DNA of 48,945 nucleotides from a virus. Positions 1-5,217 of the stretch are shown one piece after another. Position 1 is the first letter of the stretch. The number at the start of each line of letters is the position of its first letter. The stretch is taken from the IMG/VR virus record IMGVR_UViG_3300035183_000242, positions 1-48,945 of that record; one strand, written 5' to 3'. The translations under genes were made by a program, and so were the position numbers. Under the pieces are notes generated by a model. That model was not told the DNA's origin. It searched no databases and saw only the letters and a list, made by a program, of their open reading frames with translations.

Positions 1-101
1 TACCGCCTAGTTGCAACAACGATGGGGGTTTCGCATTCCTTGCAAACCCACACCCATTGCAGACCGATTGCTTTTGGTTTTACAAGGTTATTATTCATAC
101 G
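1..101. repeat. Terminal direct repeat, left copy
   Basis: Bases 1-101 are identical to 48845-48945. This is the overlap left when a circular assembly is written linearly, and its length of exactly 101 suggests an assembler word-size overlap rather than a true packaged terminal repeat. The copy carries the 5' part of the cassette gene listed at 48709-48942 (start codon at 96-98 here). Confidence 0.95.
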
Positions 102-191
102 CCCAACGGTCTTGCGTTAGCCGCCGCCGCTTTCAGAATTTTCGTTGTCCGTCTCTCCGCCAGCGGCGGTCGGCTGCACGCCTTGTTGGGC
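101..191 (-). repeat. attC-like recombination site A
   Basis: Imperfect inverted repeat of 91 bases. On the minus strand it starts with R''-like GCCCAAC (191-185), runs into AAGGCGTGCAGCCGAC and ends CGGCTAACGCAAGACCG followed by R'-like GTTGGGC (107-101). The two ends pair with a few unpaired bases, as in attC sites, and match the known RYYYAAC / GTTRRRY termini and inner CAGCCGA / TCGGCT boxes. It lies at the 3' end of the gene at 117-326, the arrangement of an integron cassette. The next cassette gene starts only 2 bases after its R' end. Confidence 0.82.
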
Positions 192-326
192 AGATTTCTT
201 GGCCTGCATATCAAGATCGCGAAGCAAAGCCTCAATCTCCCAACACATACAAGTTTCATCACACAATACAACGGCTTTTTTCGTGTGCCTTTCAAGCAAT
301 TTTTCAAGTTTCTTTTTTAATTTCAT
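117..326 (-). CDS. Cassette gene A: small lysine-rich hypothetical protein
   Basis: A 69-aa protein of unknown function. The start is the second of two adjacent ATGs (326), 6 bases after AGGAG; the first ATG (329) would be too close. The N-terminus is very basic (MKLKKKLEKLL) and probably helical, followed by CDETCMC. The last third is encoded by attC site A: the frame reads through the 5' half as AQQGVQPTAAGG and stops within the site. The tail is therefore recombination-site sequence rather than conserved protein. It is the fourth gene of the cassette array counted from promoter 1877-1905, between sites B and A. Confidence 0.7.
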   Translation of the reverse strand: MKLKKKLEKLLERHTKKAVVLCDETCMCWEIEALLRDLDMQAKKSAQQGVQPTAAGGETDNENSESGGG

Positions 327-341
327 CATTCGCTCCTATCT

Positions 342-433
342 GCCCAACGGTTTTGCGTTAGCGGCTTGCGCCACTAACTACTTTGCTTTCAGACGCGCCC
401 GCTGGCGCAAGTCCGCTGCACGCTGTGTTCGGC
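342..433 (-). repeat. attC-like recombination site B
   Basis: A 92-base imperfect inverted repeat. Minus strand: GCCGAAC (433-427; one base off RYYYAAC), then ACAGCGTGCAGCGGAC, ending CCGCTAACGCAAAACC and GTTGGGC (348-342). The TTGCGCCA and TGGCGCAA segments in the middle pair as an additional stem. It lies at the 3' end of the gene 358-657 and directly ahead of the SD of the next cassette gene. Confidence 0.8.
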
Positions 434-657
434 GGCTGTAATTTGCGGAGATACGCATTTACGCCATCCACTTCACCGAACGGTTCAGACATTTCCTTTT
501 CAACAAATGGACAATTGACTTCAAAGCAATGTGACAAGGCGCCAAATTGCTCATCCATTAAAAGCCCGAAGATAACTTTCTTGCATGAGCCAAAACAATG
601 CGTTTCAATCTCGGCTTTCTGCAAGCCCCAAACGGTTACAAACATTTTTTCAGCCAT
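358..657 (-). CDS. Cassette gene B: hypothetical protein
   Basis: A 99-aa protein of unknown function starting MAEKMFVTVWG at 657, preceded by AAAGGAGAATC. The frame is open further upstream to 732, but that part crosses attC site C and lacks an SD. Several cysteines and histidines (THCFGSC, SHCFEVNCPF) could bind a metal, but no family is recognised. The C-terminal residues from about PPNTACSGL onward are encoded inside attC site B. Cassette position is between sites C and B. Confidence 0.68.
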   Translation of the reverse strand: MAEKMFVTVWGLQKAEIETHCFGSCKKVIFGLLMDEQFGALSHCFEVNCPFVEKEMSEPFGEVDGVNAYLRKLQPPNTACSGLAPAGASESKVVSGASR

Positions 658-679
658 GATTCTCCTTTTGCAAGATGCC

Positions 680-804
680 GCCGAACTGTTTGCGTTAGTT
701 GCGAGGCGATTTGCAAAGCCCGCAAATATCAAAATTTACACTGCAAAAGGAATTACATTTTTTGCAGCACCAGTAAGCCCCGTCAACTGCACGCTTTGTT
801 AGGC
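680..804 (-). repeat. attC-like recombination site C
   Basis: A 125-base imperfect inverted repeat. Minus strand: perfect R'' GCCTAAC (804-798), AAAGCGTGCAGTTGAC, a long central arm, then ACTAACGCAAACA and GTTCGGC (686-680; one base off GTTRRRY). TTTGCAAAGC / GCAAAAGG-type complementarity extends the stem. It lies at the 3' end of gene 695-925. Confidence 0.78.
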
Positions 805-925
805 GGCCAGATTGTTCGCGGAGGTCTGCAAGTTGCTCAAATGCCTCTTCTATAACTTGCGGGTGGCTTTCAAGAATTGCCCATTTGCCATCACGCGCCC
901 ATTCAAGAACATCATCAATTTGCAT
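695..925 (-). CDS. Cassette gene C: small zinc-finger protein (RanBP2-like pattern)
   Basis: A 76-aa protein with SD AAGGAAG before the ATG at 925. The first half is acidic and helical (MQIDDVLEWARDG...). The C-terminal part has W-C-C-x2-C-x10-C-x2-C, close to the RanBP2-type zinc-finger spacing W-x-C-x2-C-x10-C-x2-C, though the usual Asn in the x10 segment is Cys. The finger is encoded within attC site C: the site's terminus reads RLTKRAVDG and its variable central arm supplies the cysteines. That would make the site protein-coding and functional. No further function can be assigned. Confidence 0.72.
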   Translation of the reverse strand: MQIDDVLEWARDGKWAILESHPQVIEEAFEQLADLREQSGRLTKRAVDGAYWCCKKCNSFCSVNFDICGLCKSPRN

Positions 926-949
926 ATTACTTCCTTTCTAGGCGAAGCC

Positions 950-1021
950 GCCTAACATGTGATTATACGGATTAGATTAATTTCTATTGCTCCCAAGCCC
1001 ACGCGCCGCGCGGGGTTAGTC
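950..1021 (-). repeat. Degenerate attC-like remnant
   Basis: GTTAGGC on the minus strand at 956-950 matches an R' terminus and is followed by GGCGGCTTCGCC, the small hairpin also seen after site G. The other end, GACTAAC at 1021-1015, is off consensus and the inner boxes do not pair. It marks the left end of the three-gene block 1029-1823. The rest of the 926-1028 gap shows nothing else. Confidence 0.3.
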
Positions 1022-1028
1022 AATTGCA

Positions 1029-1244
1029 TTAATGAGAGCGTCTAGGTTTTTCGCAGATGTCATTGACATCTGCTTCACCTCTCGCAAGATGGCCTTGCGC
1101 CTCGGCGTCTGTCTCCGAAAGGCGCGCCAAAAATGCCATTTTGTCTGATGCAGGCAGCCACATGGTACCGATTTGATACAGGGCTTCGGGAAGCGTTGGG
1201 TGTTAAAGGTGGTAGGTGTAACCATTGGCCCTTACAGTATTCAT
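1029..1244 (-). pseudogene. Small ORF interrupted by an in-frame TAA
   Basis: The ATG at 1244 has a good SD (AAGGAGAC, 6 bases away) but meets TAA at codon 14 (1205-1203). The same frame then stays open for 57 more codons with protein-like composition (LPEALYQIGTMWLPAS..., acidic LSETDAEAQGHLARGE) and stops at 1031-1029. The overlapping frame on 1016-1225 is Arg/Cys-rich and looks like a shadow. Most likely a gene inactivated by one nonsense mutation (CAA to TAA would suffice). Readthrough is possible but not shown. It follows 1263-1529 in the promoter 1877 transcript. Confidence 0.5.
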
Positions 1245-1262
1245 TGTGTTGTCTCCTTATCC

Positions 1263-1529
1263 TTAATCCCTACGGTTTGCTCCCCTGGCTGGCGGGAGCG
1301 TGGCGGAATATCCAGGGCGCATGCTCAAATACACAACTGCTTTGCCTTGCAACGCCCTGTTTTTGATATAAGTTAACATGCCTGACCATGTCGCGAATCC
1401 ATTTACCTCGGCGGCGAGTTTCAATTCATCTTTTCGCTTGTTACCTCGCCTTGTGTTTGGATTCATGCCGTGCGCGTCGCCTTTCGGGGACGGTTTCCCG
1501 TCCTCTTTCGTTTTGTTTTTTGTTTTCAT
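1263..1529 (-). CDS. Hypothetical basic protein, paralogue of 2198-2398
   Basis: An 88-aa protein starting MKTKNKTKEDG at 1529, after AAGGAGAAAA. It shares a layout with the gene at 2198-2398: lysine-rich N-terminus, P-x-PKGD, a TRR/TKR basic patch, then AAEVNGFATWSGMLT (AAERDGFETWSQALT in the paralogue). The GF-x-TWS-x2-LT segment is probably a small helical DNA-binding or protein-binding unit. The family is not recognised. The pair lies on either side of attC site E, which suggests duplication or repeated acquisition. Confidence 0.68.
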   Translation of the reverse strand: MKTKNKTKEDGKPSPKGDAHGMNPNTRRGNKRKDELKLAAEVNGFATWSGMLTYIKNRALQGKAVVYLSMRPGYSATLPPARGANRRD

Positions 1530-1548
1530 TTTTTCTCCTTTTTTGTTA

Positions 1549-1573
1549 GGGAGCCGCAAGGCTCCCTTTTTTT
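1549..1573 (+). terminator. Hairpin with T-tract on the plus strand
   Basis: GGGAGCC-GCAA-GGCTCCC (1549-1566) followed by seven T's on the plus strand has the form of a rho-independent terminator for rightward transcription. No rightward gene is present. Read leftward, the hairpin is followed by an A-rich stretch and the SD of 1263-1529, so it is not a terminator for the real genes. It could block antisense transcription or be a leftward mRNA processing structure. Confidence 0.5.
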
Positions 1574-1823
1574 ATTCAATCTCAACCTTCCTGATTGTGA
1601 CGGACGTCTTTACGACACCGTAAATCGTATTATACAAGTCCTCCGCAGATACCCCCACCATCATAACCCGACCGCTGTCAATATCACCATATTTGCGGTC
1701 ACATCCATGCTCTTTTGCATACGCTTCGGCAGAGTCGTAATTCAAAAAATACTTTCGGATTTCCGTCTCGGTCATTTCCTCTCCGTCAAGAGAGCATATC
1801 ATTTCAAGTTCGTATGCGTTCAT
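1572..1823 (-). CDS. Hypothetical acidic protein, first gene after the array promoter
   Basis: An 83-aa protein starting MNAYELEMICSLDGEEM at 1823 after AAGGAGAAAAAA. The open frame extends to 1859 but lacks an SD there. Mixed alpha/beta composition, acidic N-terminal half, no recognised motif. It is the first gene downstream of the promoter-operator at 1877-1905 and leads the block 1823-1029 between attC site E and the remnant at 950. Confidence 0.68.
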   Translation of the reverse strand: MNAYELEMICSLDGEEMTETEIRKYFLNYDSAEAYAKEHGCDRKYGDIDSGRVMMVGVSAEDLYNTIYGVVKTSVTIRKVEIE

Positions 1824-1876
1824 TTTTTTCTCCTTTTTGATTTTGTTGATGCCGCGCATTTTAAACTTATATCCCT

Positions 1877-1905
1877 ATATTACTACACGTTGTACAACGT
1901 GTCAA
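1877..1905 (-). promoter_or_regulatory. Near-consensus sigma70 promoter with 18-bp palindromic operator
   Basis: On the minus strand: -35 TTGACA (1905-1900), 17-base spacer, -10 TAATAT (1882-1877). A perfect palindrome ACACGTTGT/ACAACGTGT covers 1885-1902 inside the spacer, an ideal repressor position. The promoter at 2875-2903 has the same -35, -10 and spacing and a CGTTG-CA-CAACG version of the palindrome. It lies just downstream of attC site E and points into the cassette array, so it is placed like an integron cassette promoter. Confidence 0.85.
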
Positions 1906-1941
1906 GGTTTTTTGGATACCAATTTTCGAGCAAGACAGGCG

Positions 1942-2070
1942 GGCTAACGGACTGGCGTTAGCCGCTTTGCCGTTTTAATCATCACGATGGATACAGTAAT
2001 TGACTTCGCCACAGATAGGACATGCTATGCCGTCGCCCGTAGGCAAAGTCGGCTGCACGTGTTGTTGGGC
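1942..2070 (-). repeat. attC-like recombination site E
   Basis: A 129-base imperfect inverted repeat. Minus strand: R'' GCCCAAC (2070-2064), AACACGTGCAGCCGACTTTGCC, a long central arm, then GGCAAAGCGGCTAACGCCAGTCC and R' GTTAGCC (1948-1942). The inner CGACTTTGCC / GGCAAAGCGG stem pairs well. The gene 1975-2187 ends inside it. It is the first full site of the array in transcription order. Confidence 0.82.
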
Positions 2071-2187
2071 GGCATTCAAAGATTGCAGGGCTTCCAACAC
2101 CTCCGATTCACTGAGCGTGCGGAAACCATCCTCTTTAAAGTCCGTAAACAACGCTATCAGCATATTGACCGAATAAATTTTTCCCAT
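1975..2187 (-). CDS. Cassette gene E: small protein with C-terminal CPIC motif
   Basis: A 70-aa protein starting MGKIYSVNMLIALFTDF at 2187 with SD AAGGAAAACGAC; an upstream in-frame ATG at 2223 lies within the preceding gene's end. The body is helical (LSESEVLEALQSLNAA). The tail QQHVQPTLPTGDG is attC site E sequence, and the last residues CPICGEVNYCIH form a possible zinc-binding knuckle encoded by the site's central arm. Function unknown. Confidence 0.7.
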   Translation of the reverse strand: MGKIYSVNMLIALFTDFKEDGFRTLSESEVLEALQSLNAAQQHVQPTLPTGDGIACPICGEVNYCIHRDD

Positions 2188-2197
2188 GTCGTTTTCC

Positions 2198-2398
2198 TTA
2201 TGTAGTTTCAAGTTGGGGTTCACGCTTTATTAGGCGCGCTTCACCCTTCGCCCACGCTGTAAGGGCTTGCGACCATGTTTCAAAGCCATCACGTTCCGCC
2301 GCCGCTTGCCAGCGGGCGATCTTTGCTCTACTCCGCTTTGTGCTGGTTGTGTCACCCTTTGGGGCTGGGAAACCAGCCCCTTTTTTCTTGTTTTGCAT
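2198..2398 (-). CDS. Hypothetical basic protein, paralogue of 1263-1529
   Basis: A 66-aa protein with SD AAGGAG 7 bases before the ATG at 2398. It has P-x-PKGD near the N-terminus, a TKRSRAKIARW basic patch and AAAERDGFETWSQALT, shared with 1263-1529. Its 3' end contains GCCTAATAAAGCGTGAACC (2235-2217), resembling the 5' half of an attC site with one mismatch in the R'' box, but no matching R' end follows. That suggests a decayed or truncated cassette end. Transcribed from the promoter at 2875-2903 after 2410-2844. Confidence 0.68.
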   Translation of the reverse strand: MQNKKKGAGFPAPKGDTTSTKRSRAKIARWQAAAERDGFETWSQALTAWAKGEARLIKREPQLETT

Positions 2399-2409
2399 TG
2401 CGCGGCTCC

Positions 2410-2844
2410 TTAATCAATCGGTCGCCCCAACGAACCCGCGCCGCGTCCGCCGTCATACTGGTCTATGTTTCTCGGATGATGATACCGAGTTACATAACTT
2501 AAGTAATCAACGAAAGTTTCGTGTTCTTCGCCGTCGCTCGTGTAACCTTCGTTTTCCACAAAATCCAGAAAGTAGTCTCGAAGAGTTTCGAGAGATATGC
2601 CGTACTTAGCGGCAAGTTGACCGTTAGTCATGCCCTTTCGGGTGCGGGTTTGCGGGTCCGTCGTACTGATAATCTCACATCTGTTTGCCTCGTCGTTGGT
2701 GGCTTCGTACCAATCGCCATTGACCATCACTAAAGTTCTGCCGATTTTGTCAGTTTTAACAACCTGCACTTTGCCTTCATCTGCATATTCCCTGTCATAG
2801 ACCCACTTCCAAACTCTCACAGTGTAACCAATCTGTACGTTCAT
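2410..2844 (-). CDS. Hypothetical protein with helix-turn-helix-like segment
   Basis: A 144-aa protein, SD AAAGGAG at 9-10 bases before the ATG at 2844. The N-terminal half is beta-rich (VQIGYTVRVWKWVYDREY...). From about residue 71, MTNGQLAAKYGISLETLRDYF fits a helix-turn-helix, preceded by a TRTRKG basic stretch; the C-terminus is Gly/Arg-rich. It is the first gene of the transcript from 2875-2903 and might be its regulator, but that is only inferred from position and the HTH-like segment. Confidence 0.72.
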   Translation of the reverse strand: MNVQIGYTVRVWKWVYDREYADEGKVQVVKTDKIGRTLVMVNGDWYEATNDEANRCEIISTTDPQTRTRKGMTNGQLAAKYGISLETLRDYFLDFVENEGYTSDGEEHETFVDYLSYVTRYHHPRNIDQYDGGRGAGSLGRPID

Positions 2845-2874
2845 TTCATCTCTCCTTTTGGTGTGTACTGCTTA

Positions 2875-2903
2875 ATATTATCACCGTTGCACAACGCTGT
2901 CAA
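2875..2903 (-). promoter_or_regulatory. Near-consensus sigma70 promoter with palindrome in spacer
   Basis: Minus strand: -35 TTGACA (2903-2898), 17-base spacer, -10 TAATAT (2880-2875). The spacer holds CGTTG-CA-CAACG (2885-2896 on the plus strand), an imperfect match to the operator at 1885-1902. It drives 2410-2844, 2198-2398 and cassette E. Confidence 0.85.
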
Positions 2904-2943
2904 GGGCAAAAGACCACCAATTTTCATTGCAGACCTGACAAGC

Positions 2944-3405
2944 CTAATTCCCTTCCTGCCAGATACGACTGACATTGTATTTGGCAAGTTGGATGCGTCC
3001 GCGGCGCTCTTGGATGTGTTCCTTACTCCCAATGCCCATCCAAGTCAGCGAGGCCAGTTGCACGACAAAATGGTCATGGACGGCTGTAACAGCCATACAG
3101 GTGAGACGGTCTTTCATCTTGAAGTTTCGGGCGGCCTTGATAATCCGCTCATACTCGGCTAAAGCTGTCGCTTCCTGATGATGAAACTGTTCGGCAAGAT
3201 AGTAAGCACGAGCGCCGACCAACGCCACGGACGGGTAGCAAAATGCCTCATTGTCATCTGGCTTCGGAATTCCATAGACCAAGACGGGCTGATTCTGAAC
3301 AAACCCACAGAACACCTCCCCATTCCGTCCCATCAAGCCCAGCCTGCGAAACAACTGGTAGGCATTTTCATCAAAGGCCGATACATCAACAAACATCTTT
3401 TTCAT
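2944..3405 (-). CDS. Hypothetical protein
   Basis: A 153-aa protein starting MKKMFVDVSAFDENAYQLF at 3405, with GGAGAGCGAAG upstream. Its ATG overlaps the stop of 3402-3944 (ATGA), so the two are translationally coupled. The frame extends upstream to 3528 without an SD. The sequence suggests an alpha/beta fold (FCGFVQNQPVLVYGIP, then a helix with EYERIIKAARNFK). No motif is recognised. Confidence 0.72.
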   Translation of the reverse strand: MKKMFVDVSAFDENAYQLFRRLGLMGRNGEVFCGFVQNQPVLVYGIPKPDDNEAFCYPSVALVGARAYYLAEQFHHQEATALAEYERIIKAARNFKMKDRLTCMAVTAVHDHFVVQLASLTWMGIGSKEHIQERRGRIQLAKYNVSRIWQEGN

Positions 3406-3944
3406 TCTTCGCTCTCCATCAATGCAATAAGGTTGGGCAGGGAGGGAGAGGTTGCAATTATCTGCATAGCAATTTTTTGAGACAATCTCCACTCGCTCCA
3501 TGAGGCACGCGCTGATAGTACAACGCATACAAGAATATTCAGCATCAGTTCCGGGTCATCTTGCGCTAATTCAGCGGCGTGCCGCATGAGCGAGGATGTC
3601 GCTCTATCCAGGGCTTCAAGTTCTTCTGCGGTAGGCGGGGTGTAGTCAGGCCCCTGACTTGGTAAGACCATGAAGTCATAAACATATTGCTTGGGCGGAA
3701 TTTCGTATGACGTTTGTCTGCAAAATTCCAACCAACCCAAATAGTCATTCTCCGAGAAAAACGCCAATGACCCATCCTTCATGAAAATGATGTACCCGCT
3801 CTTGGACTTGGAAAGACGGCCATAATAACGGGCTCCATCTTTCTCCATGCGAAACATCACATTTCGAGTACGCTCTCGGATTGACCCGCATTCAATCAAC
3901 CCAATATCATCAACTTCATGAGCAAGTTTCCATTCCATTTCCAT
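3402..3944 (-). CDS. Hypothetical protein
   Basis: A 180-aa protein, SD GAGGTG 4 bases before the ATG at 3944. The first 90 residues look beta-rich (RTRNVMFRMEKDGARYYGRL, SGYIIFMKDGSLAFF). The second half is helical (TAEELEALDRATSSLMRHAAELAQDDPE...). The stop overlaps the start of the next gene. Belongs to the operon started at 4958-4986. Function unknown. Confidence 0.74.
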   Translation of the reverse strand: MEMEWKLAHEVDDIGLIECGSIRERTRNVMFRMEKDGARYYGRLSKSKSGYIIFMKDGSLAFFSENDYLGWLEFCRQTSYEIPPKQYVYDFMVLPSQGPDYTPPTAEELEALDRATSSLMRHAAELAQDDPELMLNILVCVVLSARASWSEWRLSQKIAMQIIATSPSLPNLIALMESEE

Positions 3945-3952
3945 TTTTCACC

Positions 3953-4915
3953 TCACAAATATTTGCTGAACGTCTCGTAGTCAATGGACGCCAAGTCCAA
4001 TGTGTCCACGGAGTTGCCATCAAGGGCGAACGAGTAGTACCCATCCATACGAGCGGCGGCGAAAGCATTCACGGCATGAACACGAATAGCCTTTCTAGCT
4101 TCCATTGACCGAACTGACAGGCAGTAGGCCACATCGTAAACGCGGAAGGTGAGCATTACATCATCCTCCATGGCGTCCTTGAGGGATTTGGTCAACTTCA
4201 ACTTCGGGAGTTTCACCTGCTTCGTCAGCAACTTGGGGGCAGGGTAGCAGGCTCCATTATCCAAATCCGCCAATACCGGAATTGAAAATTCACCAGTTGA
4301 AAATCGACTCCGAGCCCAATATTCTGACAAGGCCTCCCCTTCTTGGGGCATACGGAACCGAAGGGGCCTCCCCATTGTCGCTACGATGAAGGGACTTCGG
4401 CATCCATGATGCAAACAGGCCGAGGGAGCAGAATCCATATCGACTTCATAGGTCACGGCTTCCTCGTAACATGTTACACAATAAGTACCGCCACTTGAAA
4501 CAGGCTTCGGGCCGCGCTTGGAAATGTTCAACTGGCGAGCCTCGAACGCTTCAAGGTCATGGGCAGATGCATGAACGTCAGAAGTGAACATCTGCCCAAT
4601 CTGGACGAACAGCGCCCCGTCTTTACTTGCCAACAATGCAATTTCCTGCGCCAAACTGTAACTGGAGACCATAATCATCCCTTCTTGAATGACCATACCT
4701 GACATCGTGTCGGACTTTTTCCCACCGGGGCGACTAGAACGCCAAGCCATCAGGGACGTTTCCTTCTTTTCACTCTCGGAACGGCGGTCGCGGCTCCACA
4801 GGCCATAATCGTGCAAACGATTATAGAAGGTGGTAGAGGGCTTCCGCCCATTCCACTCGATTGCCACAATATAACTAGCCCTGAATTCTTTTTCTTCATC
4901 GATATTGACGCCCAT
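3953..4915 (-). CDS. Hypothetical protein with cysteine cluster
   Basis: A 320-aa protein, SD AGGAG about 10 bases before the ATG at 4915. The middle has CVTC...CLHHGC, a likely zinc site, around residues 145-175. The C-terminal third is rich in Lys and Leu (KLPKLKLTKSLKDAMEDD) and ends in an alpha/beta stretch. First gene after its own strong promoter at 4958-4986, followed closely by 3402-3944. No family recognised. Confidence 0.74.
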   Translation of the reverse strand: MGVNIDEEKEFRASYIVAIEWNGRKPSTTFYNRLHDYGLWSRDRRSESEKKETSLMAWRSSRPGGKKSDTMSGMVIQEGMIMVSSYSLAQEIALLASKDGALFVQIGQMFTSDVHASAHDLEAFEARQLNISKRGPKPVSSGGTYCVTCYEEAVTYEVDMDSAPSACLHHGCRSPFIVATMGRPLRFRMPQEGEALSEYWARSRFSTGEFSIPVLADLDNGACYPAPKLLTKQVKLPKLKLTKSLKDAMEDDVMLTFRVYDVAYCLSVRSMEARKAIRVHAVNAFAAARMDGYYSFALDGNSVDTLDLASIDYETFSKYL

Positions 4916-4957
4916 CTTCCATTTTCTCCTAATTTTGGATGGTTTGCTTACAAAACT

Positions 4958-4986
4958 ATTCTACCCAATTTTATGCTATCTGTCAA
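4958..4986 (-). promoter_or_regulatory. Sigma70 promoter for 3953-4915
   Basis: Minus strand: -35 TTGACA (4986-4981), 17-base spacer, -10 TAGAAT (4963-4958), with the start codon about 43 bases on. No palindrome in the spacer. Confidence 0.82.
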
Positions 4987-4992
4987 GTAAAA

Positions 4993-5217
4993 TCAGGGAA
5001 TTTTCGCGTCAATTTGGGCAAGTGAGACAAGTTTATTTCCATTCACAATCCATTCTGTGTTTTCTGGTTCCTTTCTGATTTTCGTTCCTTCTGCATAAAA
5101 GTCCCCACTGGCAAGCATCAACAATGCCACTTTCTCTGGAAGCGCCGTCCCCTTTAGCGCACCCAGAGGGTCATGTATTACAGTCCACTGTTTGCGGGGA
5201 CGGTAATGTCGCGTCAT
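4993..5217 (-). CDS. Small hypothetical protein coupled to the VWA gene
   Basis: A 74-aa protein starting MTRHYRPRKQWTVIHD at 5217; the ATG overlaps the stop of the VWA gene (ATGA), so it is likely translated by coupling. Basic N-terminus, then a mixed segment with a possible hydrophobic helix (KVALLMLASGDF). Its tight link to the MoxR-VWA pair suggests a shared role, but no domain is recognised. Confidence 0.65.
   Translation of the reverse strand: MTRHYRPRKQWTVIHDPLGALKGTALPEKVALLMLASGDFYAEGTKIRKEPENTEWIVNGNKLVSLAQIDAKIP

Noticed and set aside
1-101. True packaged terminal repeat
   Set aside because: Exactly 101 bases ending in the middle of ordinary cassette sequence fits an assembler overlap of a circular contig better than a phage end.
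1549-1573. Terminator for the leftward genes
   Set aside because: The T-tract is on the plus strand only; leftward the hairpin is followed by A's and an SD.
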